From contig CAZVPF010000008.1 of NCBI GenBank assembly GCA_964628195.1, positions 43,162 to 107,161 of the forward strand: DNA of 64,000 bases. The letters are read 5' to 3'. A program made the translations under genes and the position numbers. The number at the start of each line of letters is the position of its first letter. Position 1 is the stretch's first letter. Origin of the DNA: CAZVPF01 sp964628195. Its GTDB lineage: Bacteria > Planctomycetota > Phycisphaerae > Sedimentisphaerales > Anaerohalosphaeraceae. A model generated the notes under the pieces. The model did no database searches. It was not told the origin of the DNA and saw only the letters and a program-made list of their open reading frames with translations. Below are positions 1 through 7,299 of this stretch, piece by piece.

Positions 1-116
1 TCGGTCGCCCCATTATTATGCCGATGTTTTATTCGGCTTAAGTACCGCAGACCGGATTTCGTTTTTCCGGTAAATTAAATCAGTTCTGCCCGACAGGCAG
101 CAAACGGGAGATCGAT

Positions 117-536
117 ATGTTTGAGATATTCGGACTCAAAAAGAAACAGGATAAGATAAAGATACTTGTTGTGGACGATGAGCCTAATATTGTCCAGACA
201 CTTCAGGACCGCCTGGAGATGAATGAATACAACGTCGTTACCGCAACCAACGGCAAGGAAGGGCTGGATACGGCACTTGCTGAAAAGCCGGATATAATCC
301 TGCTTGACGTTATCATGCCCATTATGGACGGTCATGAGATGCTCGAAGCCCTGCGCAAGGAGCAGGACGGCAGGGATATCGCGGTAATAATGCTCACGGC
401 CAGAAGCCAGATGCAGGATATCGCCCGAGCCAACGCATGCGGCATCGAGGATTACATCGTAAAACCTTTTGATCTCAGTGAGCTGCTTGAGAAGATCGAG
501 AGTATCGTCGAGAGTCGAAAGGCAGCGGCGAAATAA
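117..536 (+). CDS. Single-domain response regulator (CheY-like receiver)
   Basis: A 139-residue receiver domain with no output domain. After a short basic leader (residues 1-16) the sequence shows the CheY fold landmarks: the acidic pair in VVDDEPN (about residue 20), the phospho-acceptor Asp in ILLDVIMP (about 65), the Thr of MLTARS (about 93) and the Lys of VKPFDLSEL (about 115). It should accept phosphate from a histidine kinase and act by protein-protein contact rather than by DNA binding. The start is backed by a GGGAG ribosome site. No kinase gene is next to it in the window, so its partner is unknown. Confidence 0.93.
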   Translation: MFEIFGLKKKQDKIKILVVDDEPNIVQTLQDRLEMNEYNVVTATNGKEGLDTALAEKPDIILLDVIMPIMDGHEMLEALRKEQDGRDIAVIMLTARSQMQDIARANACGIEDYIVKPFDLSELLEKIESIVESRKAAAK

Positions 537-573
537 TACGGGACACGAGGATCTCGGGGTAAGAGGAAAATCT

Positions 574-593
574 AAGCCGGTCAGTGCCGGCTT
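574..593. terminator. Hairpin terminator between convergent genes
   Basis: Perfect 7-bp stem AAGCCGG / CCGGCTT with a 6-base loop, followed on the plus strand by ATTTTAT. It lies between the response regulator and the stop codon of the minus-strand 202-residue membrane protein (the right arm overlaps that stop), so it probably ends plus-strand transcription and may work in both directions. Confidence 0.6.
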
Positions 594-1200
594 ATTTTAT
601 GCGCGGCGCGACCCTGTGCCGGCTGATAATATCCGACCAGTCAACGGGCTGTTTGTTCAGTTCGAGCAGTTCGGCGGAGATTATAACCCATTTCAAGGCG
701 GGGTTTTTGACGAAAGTCGTCTTTGTCTTGGCGAATACTATCTGCGGCCCTTGGCCCTGAACAAGACTCGGGGCAAGATGCACAACATGCTCTGCGGTTA
801 CCGTCGCAAGGTTTTGCTCTGTCTGCATTTCAAGCGTTTCATAACGCGCCTTGATTTTCTCCGCAACAGGGTCCTTGAGCACGGTCCGGACAGTGAGCAT
901 CAGTTCATCCTTGTTGTCGTGGATAATGTCCGTATACTCAGGGTGGATGTGCTGTTCTATCAAACCGGGGCTTTGCTCTGTGACGGCGCGTTTGAGTTTG
1001 TCGAAAATTAATTCAACCTGTTCGGAATCGGTTTTAACGAGGTGATCCACCGCAAAAGCGGAAACGAAAACTACGAAAGACACAAGCAACGTCGTTCGCG
1101 GCACCTTGCCTGGTATAAACTGCCTCGCCGCTTCAATAATCACAAGCAGCACAGCCGCTGTAATGATCAGCGGCCAGGGTGACTGGTATATCGCATTCAT
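592..1200 (-). CDS. Membrane-anchored protein of unknown function
   Basis: 202 residues. Two hydrophobic segments (about residues 10-26 and 37-52) form an N-terminal hairpin anchor, followed by a soluble domain of about 145 residues rich in charged helices and then beta strands, which may be NTF2-like (tentative). I do not recognise a family. It is the last gene of a minus-strand run surE - ACT protein - DUF711 protein - this gene, with 19 bases separating it from the DUF711 stop, and a GGTGAAACT site before the ATG. No catalytic motif is visible. Confidence 0.7.
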   Translation of the reverse strand: MNAIYQSPWPLIITAAVLLVIIEAARQFIPGKVPRTTLLVSFVVFVSAFAVDHLVKTDSEQVELIFDKLKRAVTEQSPGLIEQHIHPEYTDIIHDNKDELMLTVRTVLKDPVAEKIKARYETLEMQTEQNLATVTAEHVVHLAPSLVQGQGPQIVFAKTKTTFVKNPALKWVIISAELLELNKQPVDWSDIISRHRVAPRIK

Positions 1201-1219
1201 AGTTTCACCGGATTTAACG

Positions 1220-2587
1220 TCAGTTTCTAAGCGCGCGTATCGGTGCCGGCATCCTGCCTTTGCGGGCGATAAAATCGTGCGAAGCCTTTTTCGCGACCTT
1301 CATAACCGGTGCCGATCCGAGCAGCCCGCCGAAGTGGACTATCTGTCCTGCTTTTTTGCCCGGTGCCGGAATAACCCGCACACTTGTAGTCTTGTTGTTT
1401 GCGACACCTATTGCAAGCTCGTCGGCGATTATCGCAGATATCACGTCGGCCGGAGTGTCCCCGGGTATCGCGAACATGTCCATGCCCACCGAGCAAACGC
1501 TTGTCAGGGCCTCGAGCTTTTCGAGATTGAGCGCTTTTGATTTAACGGCACGGATCATTCCTGCGTCTTCGCTTACCGGTATGAAAGTCCCCGAAAGCCC
1601 GCCCACGTTGCCCGATGCCATCGAGCCGCCTTTCTTAACGGCGTCTATGAGCAGTGCAAGGGCGGCCGTAGAACCGGGCAGGCCCATTCGAGACACGCCC
1701 ATCGCCTCGATTATCTCGGCGACCGAATCCCCTGCTGCGGGTGTGGCTGCGAGAGAAATATCGACAATCCCGAACTCGACCCCGAGCATCGACGCTATCT
1801 CCCTGCCGATAAGCTCGCCGGCACGTGTAATCTTAAATACCGTCCTCTTTATCACCTCCGAAAGCTCGGTCATATCTGCATGGGGGTTCTGGTCGATAAC
1901 CGCTTTGACCACGCCAGGGCCTGAGATGCCGACATTCAGTGAAAAGTCGGGCTCGCCTATCCCGTGATGAGCCCCTGCCATAAACGGGTTGTCCTGCGGC
2001 ACATTGGCAAAAACCGCCAGCTTTGCACAGCCGATACCGTTACCGCTCTTCGCGGCGATGTCCTTTATAACATGGCCTGTCTTTTCTATCGCGGTCATAT
2101 TCATTCCAGCGTCGGTCGTGGCAAGGTTTAAAAATGCGCAAAGTCTTTTCGTTGCCGACAGGGCATTGGGCAGCGCATTGATAAGGTTCTCGTCTGCCGC
2201 TGTCATGCCCTTTTCAACGTGTGCGCCGAAACCTCCGATAAAGTCGATGCCGATATCAGCCACAGCCCTGTCAAGCGCCCTGGCAAGCTTGACCGCGGTG
2301 CTTACGTTTTTCGGCAAAGGCTCAAGCAGCAGCGCAGCAGGTGTGATGGATATCCGCCTGTTGGTTATGGGTATCCCGTACTTTGCCTGAAGCTGGTCGG
2401 CGTATTTCTTGAGCTTCCTGCCGTTTTCGGAGACTTTCTTATGAACCGAACCGGCAAGCTCGCCGATGTCCCTGCTCATGCAGTCCTTCAGGTTTATGCC
2501 CAGCGTAACCGTCCGGATATCCAGGTGCTGGTGCAGGGTCATATTGACTGTCTCAAAAACTTCCTCAACCGTTATGCTCATATTCAC
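1220..2587 (-). CDS. DUF711 / UPF0210 (PFL-like) family protein
   Basis: A 455-residue full-length member of the UPF0210/DUF711 family, whose fold resembles glycyl-radical enzymes but which lacks the usual glycyl radical loop. The N-terminus (VEEVFETVNMTLHQHLDIRT) and the segments GGFGAHVEKGMT, GISGPGVVKAV and GNVGGLSGTFIPVSEDAGM are family hallmarks. The ATG overlaps the stop of the upstream ACT-domain gene by 4 bases, so the two are translationally coupled. The same ACT-DUF711 pairing is common in bacteria and archaea, where the biochemical role is unknown. Confidence 0.9.
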   Translation of the reverse strand: MNMSITVEEVFETVNMTLHQHLDIRTVTLGINLKDCMSRDIGELAGSVHKKVSENGRKLKKYADQLQAKYGIPITNRRISITPAALLLEPLPKNVSTAVKLARALDRAVADIGIDFIGGFGAHVEKGMTAADENLINALPNALSATKRLCAFLNLATTDAGMNMTAIEKTGHVIKDIAAKSGNGIGCAKLAVFANVPQDNPFMAGAHHGIGEPDFSLNVGISGPGVVKAVIDQNPHADMTELSEVIKRTVFKITRAGELIGREIASMLGVEFGIVDISLAATPAAGDSVAEIIEAMGVSRMGLPGSTAALALLIDAVKKGGSMASGNVGGLSGTFIPVSEDAGMIRAVKSKALNLEKLEALTSVCSVGMDMFAIPGDTPADVISAIIADELAIGVANNKTTSVRVIPAPGKKAGQIVHFGGLLGSAPVMKVAKKASHDFIARKGRMPAPIRALRN

Positions 2588-2874
2588 ACCCTGTGCATCA
2601 TTTTGAATATCGTTTCGTTCTGGAACGTTATGTTAAGCTGCATTTCCTTGGCGATCCTGTCAAGTTTCTTTTGAAGGGTCTCAAGCGAAACCGTCGCCTC
2701 GACGAGATCGCAGGCCATAGTCATCACGAAATACTGTTCCATAATCTTCTGGTTGACGTCGACGATGTTGATATTGAGCTTTGCCATAGCGGTTGCGAGC
2801 CTGGCGATGATTCCGACCTTATCGACACCGGTAACGGTGACGATAAATATCTGGGACTGGTTTTTAGCGGGCAT
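2584..2874 (-). CDS. ACT-domain regulatory protein (UPF0237 type)
   Basis: About 96 residues, a single ACT domain: IFIVTVTGVDKVGIIARLAT near the N-terminus is the GcvR/PSP-type ACT signature, and the second half repeats the beta-alpha-beta pattern. ACT domains bind amino acids or similar small ligands; here it probably regulates the partner DUF711 protein. I chose the start at 2874 (MPAKNQSQ) because GGGAG stands 5-6 bases before it; a longer reading to 2901 would overlap surE by 38 bases and lacks a ribosome site. It overlaps surE by 11 bases and DUF711 by 4. Confidence 0.85.
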   Translation of the reverse strand: MPAKNQSQIFIVTVTGVDKVGIIARLATAMAKLNINIVDVNQKIMEQYFVMTMACDLVEATVSLETLQKKLDRIAKEMQLNITFQNETIFKMMHRV

Positions 2875-3637
2875 TTTCGCTCCCTTTACAATTAAAGTCA
2901 ATTTCTCTAAGCACCTTGTTCTTGTTGTAATCGGTCATGTTATTATGAAGCGCGGTCACCGTTATGTACCCATCTTCGAGATACGCCGTGTCGTGCGGCG
3001 GAGAACCGGAATAAGGAGGCTGACCGGTTATCTGAAAAACGACCCGCCCGTTATTCTTCTCGATGGTTTCATATTTCTCTATATAGGGTATATTCGACTG
3101 ATCGGCAATCCGAACGCCTTTTGGTTCAGCCTGTCCTATTCGCGGTACGTTAATATTTACGATATCGCCCGGCTGAAGAGGCATGATACGTTTTAGAACA
3201 TCCACACCCACCCGGCAGCATTTCTTTATATCCGGCACAGTTCCATCCGGCCCGGTCGCCGCACTGAGCGCGACAGCCGGAAGATTTTGTATCGCCGCCT
3301 CTGCCGCTGCCGCCACGGTCCCGGAATACCGAACGTTGATACCCACGTTGGCCCCGATGTTGATGCCCGAAACCACCATGTCGATATGACGGTCGACAAG
3401 TTCACGAACCGCGAGCTTCACGCAGTCAGCCGGTGAGCCTTCGACTGCGTAGCCGCTGAAGTATTCGGTGGTTACTTTTTCGCAGACTATGGGGCGCAGA
3501 GTTATCGAATGGCTCTGGCCGGATCGGCAGATATGCGGAGCCACGACGGTCACATCCGCAAAATCGGCAAGGAGGTTGTAAAGTGCGCTCATGCCGGGCG
3601 CATGTATTCCGTCGTCATTCGTCAGCAAAATGTGCAT
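2864..3637 (-). CDS. surE: 5'/3'-nucleotidase SurE
   Basis: 257 residues, the usual SurE length. The N-terminal MHILLTNDDGIHAPGM carries the metal-binding Asp-Asp pair; the conserved Ser after SGQSHSIT, the NxG of SGINIGANVG and the YSGTVAAAAEA segment complete the site. SurE removes phosphate from nucleoside monophosphates in stationary phase. It is the first gene of a four-gene minus-strand operon and has a near-consensus promoter (TTGACA, 17 bp, TAAAAT) directly upstream, back to back with the nnrE promoter. Confidence 0.95.
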   Translation of the reverse strand: MHILLTNDDGIHAPGMSALYNLLADFADVTVVAPHICRSGQSHSITLRPIVCEKVTTEYFSGYAVEGSPADCVKLAVRELVDRHIDMVVSGINIGANVGINVRYSGTVAAAAEAAIQNLPAVALSAATGPDGTVPDIKKCCRVGVDVLKRIMPLQPGDIVNINVPRIGQAEPKGVRIADQSNIPYIEKYETIEKNNGRVVFQITGQPPYSGSPPHDTAYLEDGYITVTALHNNMTDYNKNKVLREIDFNCKGSENAR

Positions 3638-3674
3638 TAAACAGGACCCTTATAAATACTGATCATTTTCAGCG

Positions 3675-3703
3675 ATTTTAATCCATAACGAACCGAATGT
3701 CAA
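3675..3703 (-). promoter_or_regulatory. Sigma-70-type promoter of the surE operon
   Basis: On the minus strand: TTGACA (3703-3698), a 17-bp spacer, and TAAAAT (3680-3675). The predicted start of transcription is about 30 bases before the surE ATG. Its -35 box directly touches the -35 box of the oppositely directed nnrE promoter. Confidence 0.7.
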
Positions 3704-3732
3704 TTGACCTTGAGGCCCTTGAAAGATATAAT
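3704..3732 (+). promoter_or_regulatory. Consensus promoter of nnrE, predicted leaderless
   Basis: TTGACC (3704-3709), a 17-bp spacer and a perfect TATAAT (3727-3732). The base 7 downstream of the -10 is the A of the ATG at 3739, so the transcript would start at or within a base or two of the start codon. This placement is why 3739 is preferred over the upstream ATG at 3697, which would sit upstream of the promoter. Confidence 0.65.
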
Positions 3733-3738
3733 TCGTAT

Positions 3739-4443
3739 ATGCGAAAATTTGAGCCCGAAAAGATCGATGAATTTCCGGTTCTAAGCAGCCAGCAGGTCCG
3801 CCAACTGGACAGGTTCGCTATCGAACAGCTTGGGGTGCCCGGGGTTGTGCTTATGGAAAACGCCGGCAGAGGTGCCGCAGAGGTCATTCTCGGCTGGATC
3901 GCCGAGCACGGATGTTCTACGGTATGCATATTTTGCGGGGCCGGCAACAACGGCGGCGACGGTTTCGTTATCGCAAGACACCTGCACAACGCAGGCCAAA
4001 ATGTCATCGTAAAAATATGTGCAGAAAGAAGTTCCGTTAAAGGTGACGCTCTTGTCAACCTTGAGATAATCGAAAAGATGGACCTGCCGATACTTTACCC
4101 GGATTTAAGCGGTGATATCGCTGCAGGGCTCTCAAAAGTTGGGGGCAAATGTGACATGATAGTAGACGCCCTGTTCGGAACCGGGCTTAAAGGCGCCCTG
4201 CGAAGCCCTTATGACGAAGTGGTCAGGTTCATAAACGAAAGGCATATTCCCGTTGTCGCCGTCGACATCCCGTCGGGCCTGGACTGCGACATGGGCGATG
4301 CGCAAGGCCAGGCCATCCGCGCCGAAATGACCGTTACTTTCGCCGCGATTAAAAAAGGCTTTGTAAACAAATCAGCCCGGCGGTACACGGGGGACATTTA
4401 TCTCGCTGACATCGGCGTTGTGCCCGGCAGGATGGGAATGTAA
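3739..4443 (+). CDS. nnrE: NAD(P)H-hydrate epimerase (YjeF N-terminal domain)
   Basis: 234 residues, the stand-alone YjeF_N epimerase that repairs R/S-hydrated NAD(P)H. Visible marks: LSSQQVRQLDRFAIEQLGVP and VLMENAGRG at the N-terminus, the phosphate-binding CGAGNNGGDGFVIAR, the catalytic-region VDALFGTGLKG and VAVDIPSGLDCD. The dehydratase (YjeF_C) domain found in many bacteria is absent, so the partner would be elsewhere in the genome. An ATG at 3697 would add 14 residues but has no ribosome site and lies upstream of the likely transcription start. Confidence 0.92.
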   Translation: MRKFEPEKIDEFPVLSSQQVRQLDRFAIEQLGVPGVVLMENAGRGAAEVILGWIAEHGCSTVCIFCGAGNNGGDGFVIARHLHNAGQNVIVKICAERSSVKGDALVNLEIIEKMDLPILYPDLSGDIAAGLSKVGGKCDMIVDALFGTGLKGALRSPYDEVVRFINERHIPVVAVDIPSGLDCDMGDAQGQAIRAEMTVTFAAIKKGFVNKSARRYTGDIYLADIGVVPGRMGM

Positions 4444-4454
4444 ACCCGCGCATA

Positions 4455-4485
4455 AAAAACTCCCGCATCCAAACGGAAACGGGAG
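4455..4485 (-). terminator. Rho-independent terminator
   Basis: CTCCCG (4460-4465) pairs with CGGGAG (4480-4485), with an inner TCC/GGA pairing. Reading on the minus strand the stem is followed by TTTTTTAT. It ends transcription of the coiled-coil membrane protein gene at 4514-5956. Confidence 0.75.
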
Positions 4486-4513
4486 CTTGTAAGCTGCTGT
4501 TATTTTCCCACAC

Positions 4514-5956
4514 TTAAAGCGGTGTGCTTTTCTGGGCTATCGTGCTGTATCCGATCAGGTGGAAGAACCTTTCCTGGTTGAATATCGGCACGGCAAGTTC
4601 GTTTGCGTTCTGGATAATGCGTTCCCGGCGCTGGTTGTCTTCCTGCGCCTGCTCATACCTGCTTTGGAGCATCGGGTCCTGTTCGAGTTGAGCTGCCGTG
4701 GGCTGCGGCATCTGCGAAGCCTCTTCACCGAGCACGACAAAGTCGGTGTTAATATCGACCTTATCCTCGATAGTGCCTCCCCATTTTTCAATAAGCTGTA
4801 TGACTTTTTCCTTGCCGTCCGGGTCGAGTTTTCCGTCCCTGTCGAAATCAAAGGCGCCTGTAACGACGAACTGGTTGCTGGTATTCTTGTCCCAGATGAG
4901 GTTCGCGACAAGGTCCTTGCGGACCACGGGGTTGGTTGGCGTTGATGAAATGATCTTAGCCGCAGAAGCCTGCGGAGTGATCTTGAAAATCTCGAGTTCG
5001 GCTTTTCCCTTACCGTCCTCAGGTATCGGCACGCTCGAATCGTAAACCGAGAAAGTCAGCCCCCTGTAAGCGCGATCTTCCGTGCCCACGTCCAGGTAAA
5101 CAACCCCCGCCGATGGGTCGACGTTGATTATGCTCGCGTCGGCCTTGAAAGCGTCTGTTTCAATATCCGGGCTGGGCTTGATGCTCTTTATCTGCGACAG
5201 TGCCACTCTCAAGTCCTGCTGGGCCTGTTCAAGCTGGCTCCTTGTCTGCTGCAGATTGTTCTGCAATTCCTTCAGCTCATCCTGGGCCTGCTCGCGGTTT
5301 TCCATGTAAGTTTGCAGTTGCTGGTCAGAGGCCTCTTCCATCTGCTTTTTCAGGTCATCATAGCTTTGCTGAATCTGCTGGGCGTAGGACTGGATCCTTT
5401 CGTTTTCCTGCATCAGCTCTTCCTGCTTGGTCTGGATATTCTGCACGTAAATATCGTATTCTTCCTGCAGGTTGTCGAGCAGCCCTTCAAGCTCGTTTGC
5501 GCTTTTTCTCGCGTTGTCCAGTTCGGTTTTGAGGTAATCAATTGTATGAACAAGGTCCACCCCTTCCGGGCCGTAAGCTGTCGGCAGGTCCTCTCCGAGT
5601 CTTTCATTCATGTCGTTTATCATCATTTTCGCATCGTTGACCTTTACAGATGCAGGTGTGTCCTTGGACATCTGCTTGCCTGTAATGGCCGAGACAAGGT
5701 CGTTAAGATACCCGACCGCTGTGCCGATGTAAGACTCGCCTCGCTGGGGCTTTCCGACGAGTTTGCTGAGATTCCGCTGCTCGGCGGGATTGGCAACTTC
5801 GTCGAGTGTTTGCTGCATAGACTCGGCCTGTGTTTTGTACTGGTCCACCTTGAGTCCAAAGAACACCGCGGCAGCCAACGCCACAATAAAAAGTGCGACA
5901 AAAGTAATTGCCGCGTAAAACGCTCCGCCGGACTGGCTGGGTTTTGCTGGAGGCAT
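4514..5956 (-). CDS. Membrane-anchored coiled-coil protein with BRCT-like C-terminal domain
   Basis: 480 residues. A short Pro/Ser-rich N-terminus leads to one membrane segment (about 12-34), then linker helices, then a long Gln/Glu-rich coiled coil (about 150-255) with repeated QEEL, QQIQQS and EQAQQDL heptads. A beta-rich domain follows (about 260-370) and then a segment resembling a BRCT fold: FVVTGAFD, LIEKWGGTIEDKV and TDFVVLGEE (about 370-425). The topology puts most of it outside the cytoplasm. The function is not known. It has an AAGGAG ribosome site and stands alone as a transcription unit. Confidence 0.8.
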   Translation of the reverse strand: MPPAKPSQSGGAFYAAITFVALFIVALAAAVFFGLKVDQYKTQAESMQQTLDEVANPAEQRNLSKLVGKPQRGESYIGTAVGYLNDLVSAITGKQMSKDTPASVKVNDAKMMINDMNERLGEDLPTAYGPEGVDLVHTIDYLKTELDNARKSANELEGLLDNLQEEYDIYVQNIQTKQEELMQENERIQSYAQQIQQSYDDLKKQMEEASDQQLQTYMENREQAQDELKELQNNLQQTRSQLEQAQQDLRVALSQIKSIKPSPDIETDAFKADASIINVDPSAGVVYLDVGTEDRAYRGLTFSVYDSSVPIPEDGKGKAELEIFKITPQASAAKIISSTPTNPVVRKDLVANLIWDKNTSNQFVVTGAFDFDRDGKLDPDGKEKVIQLIEKWGGTIEDKVDINTDFVVLGEEASQMPQPTAAQLEQDPMLQSRYEQAQEDNQRRERIIQNANELAVPIFNQERFFHLIGYSTIAQKSTPL

Positions 5957-6078
5957 ACGTAACTCCTTTAATTATATAGATATAATAACGTAATTACTCA
6001 TATTCTCTGAATTAACAGAACTCAAAGTATCTTTCCGGGAACCGGATTAGTCAACAAAAAAATCACATTTGAAGGCTT

Positions 6079-6948
6079 TTAGTCTACTCGGATACCCTGC
6101 TGCTCAAGCCACTCCTTCATATCCGACATTTCAGTATCGAAAATGTCGTTATCATAATCCTGTTCAAGCTTGCTTATATGACCTGCCAGTTCCGGATGCC
6201 CCTCGACCACCTGCGAGACCTTTTTCTCGAACTCCTCGGCAACCATTGACAGTTCCTCATGCTCCACACCGAGCCCCAGAAGAGCGGACAACCTTTTGGT
6301 CACAAAATCAATGCACTTGGGGTTGTGCCCCTGGATATAAGCAGGTATTTCGGCGACAAGCGATGTGAAAGAAACATTATTCACGGAAGCACAGTTAGCC
6401 AGGTGCGTAACAATGCTCGCCGGGCCTTCGTAGCTTGTGAACCTAAGCCCGAGCTTGTCCATTTCGGGTTTCATCTCCGGGCAGGAGACCACACATGATA
6501 TTCGCGGCTGCCGGGTGTGCGGGACAAGTCCGGCGACAGAGCCAATGAAATATACCCGCTTTACACCGAAGCTTTCACAAAACTCAAAGAAACAGTCCGT
6601 GTAAAGCTGCCAGTTAATATTCGGCTCTTTTCCGAGCATAAAAATCGCGTTGTGCCTGTGCGAACAGAAAAATAAATTTTCGGGCATATCGTATGATTCT
6701 ATAACCCCGTCTTTGATCTGCACAGAAGGCCTGAAAAGTGCCGATATCTCCATTGTACCCGGAAAGTTGTTTATATAGAAACCGTCAGGGGCTATCTCGG
6801 CGATCGGAACCGCGTCGAGCATATCTATCATATACTGAACCGATGAAGTAGAGACATTACCCCCATCCATCCAGCCGGTAAGCCCCATTAGCAGCGACGG
6901 GCTTTCAAGAGCGGGCTTATCATGTATAATGAGGTTTTTATGTGTCAT
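6079..6948 (-). CDS. PAC2 family protein (proteasome-assembly-chaperone-like fold)
   Basis: 289 residues. The N-terminal PSLLMGLTGWMDGGNVSTSS, the middle YFIGSVAGLVPHTRQPRISC and later LVAEIPAYIQGHNPK are typical of bacterial PAC2 (DUF75) proteins. Archaeal and eukaryotic relatives assist proteasome assembly; the role in bacteria is unsettled. The C-terminal 70 residues are charged helices. AGGTGAAAT precedes the ATG. No proteasome genes are in the window. Confidence 0.85.
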   Translation of the reverse strand: MTHKNLIIHDKPALESPSLLMGLTGWMDGGNVSTSSVQYMIDMLDAVPIAEIAPDGFYINNFPGTMEISALFRPSVQIKDGVIESYDMPENLFFCSHRHNAIFMLGKEPNINWQLYTDCFFEFCESFGVKRVYFIGSVAGLVPHTRQPRISCVVSCPEMKPEMDKLGLRFTSYEGPASIVTHLANCASVNNVSFTSLVAEIPAYIQGHNPKCIDFVTKRLSALLGLGVEHEELSMVAEEFEKKVSQVVEGHPELAGHISKLEQDYDNDIFDTEMSDMKEWLEQQGIRVD

Positions 6949-7079
6949 ATTTCACCTAAACAGAACATTAAGTATAAGTGGTAATAATAACTTATGTTCG
7001 CGTGAAATGCAAATTGCAATAATAGGAGAAGTTTTTCTATTAATGAATTTTCAGTGGGCTAATTAAATGTTTGAAAACT
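6949..7079. other. Intergenic stretch, nothing recognised
   Basis: AT-rich spacer upstream of the PAC2 gene, which probably holds its promoter. I see no clear -35/-10 pair, hairpin or repeat. Together with 7080-7299 it forms a 350-base stretch without a firm gene. Confidence 0.4.
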
Positions 7080-7217
7080 TTATTTTGATAGAAATGGATG
7101 CATAAAAGCTTTTTCAGCAATAACTTTCAGTCCAATCGTTGATTTTATCATCCGCAGGTCACGGTAGACTCGCCGCTGGCCGCGGTTCACTTTCAACACC
7201 GGAGTCTGATGTTTCAT
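7080..7217 (-). CDS. Possible small basic protein, 45 residues
   Basis: ATG at 7217, TAA at 7082-7080; the product begins MKHQTPVLKVNRGQRRVYRD and is rich in Arg and Lys. It follows the HAAS-domain genes on the same strand, 82 bases after their last stop. The leader holds a full 10-base match to the anti-Shine-Dalgarno (AAGGAGGTGA, 7240-7231), but 13 bases from the ATG, which is long; a second AGGAG lies too close (2 bases). No family recognised. It could equally be a chance reading frame. Confidence 0.3.
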   Translation of the reverse strand: MKHQTPVLKVNRGQRRVYRDLRMIKSTIGLKVIAEKAFMHPFLSK

Positions 7218-7299
7218 AACTCCTGGCCCGTCACCTCCTTCAAACCTGAGTTTTTTATATCAAGCGGAAAACAGCTTGTGACTTTACCCTCTCTGTAAC

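Noticed and set aside
3..41. Short plus-strand frame ending in IIMPMFYSA then TAA at the left edge, possible end of an upstream gene
   Set aside because: Only 12 codons are visible and another frame is open as well; nothing supports a choice.
469..1011. 180-codon plus-strand frame opposite the 202-residue membrane protein
   Set aside because: It is the antisense shadow of the minus-strand gene, which has membrane segments and a ribosome site; the plus frame has no family features.
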